Shown one piece after another: positions 62,812 to 64,000 of a stretch of 64,000 nucleotides of DNA (position 1 is its first letter; each line of letters starts with the position of its first letter). The notes beneath the pieces are model-generated. The model was not told the DNA's origin, made no database searches, and worked only from the letters and a program-made list of their open reading frames with translations. The position numbers were made by a program, and so were the translations under genes. The DNA is from Kaistella palustris DSM 21579 (GTDB lineage Bacteria > Bacteroidota > Bacteroidia > Flavobacteriales > Weeksellaceae), in NCBI RefSeq assembly GCF_000422265.1, contig NZ_AULL01000012.1:310001-374000 (forward strand), read 5' to 3'.

Positions 62812-64000
62812 TTAGATTTTTTGAAAGAGCACACAGGCGTTATGTCCACCGAAACCGAAGGTATTACTCATCGCGATGTTCACCGTTTTTTCTACGGCGT
62901 GATTGAAGGTGAAATTCAGTCGGCTGTCGATTTTCTCATCATCCGTAAAATGGTTGATGGTTGGCGGAACGATATTATGCATAATGGTGTGTAGAGCTGC
63001 TATGGCTTCCACCACGCCCGCTGCGCCTAACAAATGCCCGGTCATCGATTTTGTTGAGTTGATCTGAATATCAAAGGCGTGCTCGCCCAGAAGTCGGGAA
63101 ATTGCATGAGATTCCGCAATGTCGCCCAGAGGTGTAGATGTGCCGTGCATGTTGATGTGATCTACAGCATCAGCGGTAATTTCGGCATCTTCCAGACAGT
63201 TTTTCATCACGAGATAAGCGCCTAATCCCTCAGGATGTGGTGCCGTCATGTGATAAGCGTCTGCACTCATGCCGCCGCCTTTCAGTTCTGCGTAAATCGT
63301 AGCTCCTCTTTTTTTGGCGTGTTCATATTCTTCCAGAATTATAGATCCGGCACCCTCGCCTAAAACGAAACCGTCACGGTCTTTATCAAAAGGTCTCGAG
63401 GCAGTTTTAGGATCATCATTTCTGGTTGAAAGCGCCATCATTGCATTAAAGCCACCGACGCCACTTGCTGTAATTGCAGCTTCTGAACCTCCGCACACGA
63501 TTACATCGGCTTTCCCCAGCTGAATCAGCATTTTGGAATCGATAAGTGCATTGGCTGATGAGGCACACGCGGAAACAGTAGTATAGTTAGGTCCGTGGAA
63601 ACCGTATTCTATTGAGATCTGACCACCTGTAATATCGGCGATCATTTTTGGTATAAAGAACGGATTAAAACGTGGAATATCTGTATTGGCCCAGCCTAAG
63701 ACTTCTTTTTCAAAAGTTTCAAGGCCACCAATCCCTGAGCCCCAAATTACACCGACACGGTTTTTGTCTACGTTATCATCGATAATCCGGGAGTGCGCTA
63801 CTGCTTCTCGGGCAGCCACGATTCCGAACTGCGTGTTCCGGTCCATTTTCTTTGATTCTTTTTTATCAAAATAATTCAGTGGATCGAAATTTTTAACTTC
63901 GCAGGCAAATTTGGTTTTAAACCTTGAGGCATCAAAAAGAGTAATCGGAGCAGCACCGCTCTCACCTTTGATCAGGTTTTCCCAAAACTCGTTGACATTA
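62812..64000 (-). CDS. fabF: 3-oxoacyl-ACP synthase II (FabF), 5' end outside window
   Basis: The gene runs off the right edge; the reading frame stays open to about 63999 and carries the family N-terminal region (FDASRFKTKFACEVKNFDP). The catalytic Cys is in VSACASSANA, and the two His residues are in HGTSTPLGD and TGHLLGAAG. It extends fatty acyl chains by condensation. Operon order fabF-rnc-IPExxxVDY-pyk is typical of flavobacteria; acpP probably lies just upstream, outside the window. Confidence 0.97.
   Translation of the reverse strand, partial: NVNEFWENLIKGESGAAPITLFDASRFKTKFACEVKNFDPLNYFDKKESKKMDRNTQFGIVAAREAVAHSRIIDDNVDKNRVGVIWGSGIGGLETFEKEVLGWANTDIPRFNPFFIPKMIADITGGQISIEYGFHGPNYTTVSACASSANALIDSKMLIQLGKADVIVCGGSEAAITASGVGGFNAMMALSTRNDDPKTASRPFDKDRDGFVLGEGAGSIILEEYEHAKKRGATIYAELKGGGMSADAYHMTAPHPEGLGAYLVMKNCLEDAEITADAVDHINMHGTSTPLGDIAESHAISRLLGEHAFDIQINSTKSMTGHLLGAAGVVEAIAALHTIMHNIVPPTINHFTDDEKIDSRLNFTFNHAVEKTVNIAMSNTFGFGGHNACVLFQKI

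Overview
The window reads as a chromosomal segment of a flavobacterium, most likely a member of the Weeksellaceae (the Chryseobacterium group). This rests on Bacteroidetes-type features: SusC/SusD proteins, TAnnTTTG-like promoter cores, weak Shine-Dalgarno signals, and the order pyk - IPExxxVDY protein - rnc - fabF. The left 24-28 kb is foreign in character and visibly more AT-rich than the rest. The right 36 kb is ordinary core genome. I cannot name the species from sequence alone.

Region 1 (1-23.9 kb, plus strand) is the transfer module of a Bacteroidetes-type integrative conjugative element. The order is small membrane protein, TraE, TraF, TraG (VirB4-type ATPase), four signal-peptide proteins, TraJ (VirB6-like), TraK (VirB8-like), a small TraL-position protein, TraM (VirB10-like), TraN (VirB9-like), coupling protein, M23 peptidase, hypothetical protein, RadC/JAB protein, lipoprotein, and a 1876-residue Toprim-methyltransferase-SNF2 helicase protein. 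Genes overlap or nearly abut throughout, so this is probably one or two long operons that build the channel and process DNA. Relaxase and integrase genes are not in view. The standout feature is a DnaJ-type J-domain with its HPD motif inserted inside the TraG ATPase.

Region 2 (24.0-28.4 kb, minus strand) is metal-resistance cargo. A mercury-uptake operon (ArsR-type regulator, MerT-MerP fusion, small Cys-rich protein) lacks merA. It is followed by a complete arsenic operon (arsR, DUF6428, arsenate reductase-like phosphatase, ACR3 pump). Each regulator has a palindromic operator candidate just upstream. The region ends at a tRNA-Gln whose 3' end faces the element, a plausible integration site.

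Region 3 (28.5-64 kb) is housekeeping: recA, htpG, an alkyltransferase-like protein, a deoxyhypusine synthase-like enzyme, arfB, menE, argS, susCD, rnhB, yidC, pyrG, radA, a RAYT-type transposase, an ACP phosphodiesterase-like protein, DUF6702, HupE/UreJ-like, M1 peptidase, two surface proteins, groES-groEL, an HTH-type orphan, pyk, IPExxxVDY, rnc and fabF (cut by the window end). Its intergenic gaps hold several families of palindromic repeats, including an inverted pair framing the RAYT gene. There is also a candidate small RNA of about 74 nt at 59.94-60.01 kb. No rRNA genes and no CRISPR array were seen.
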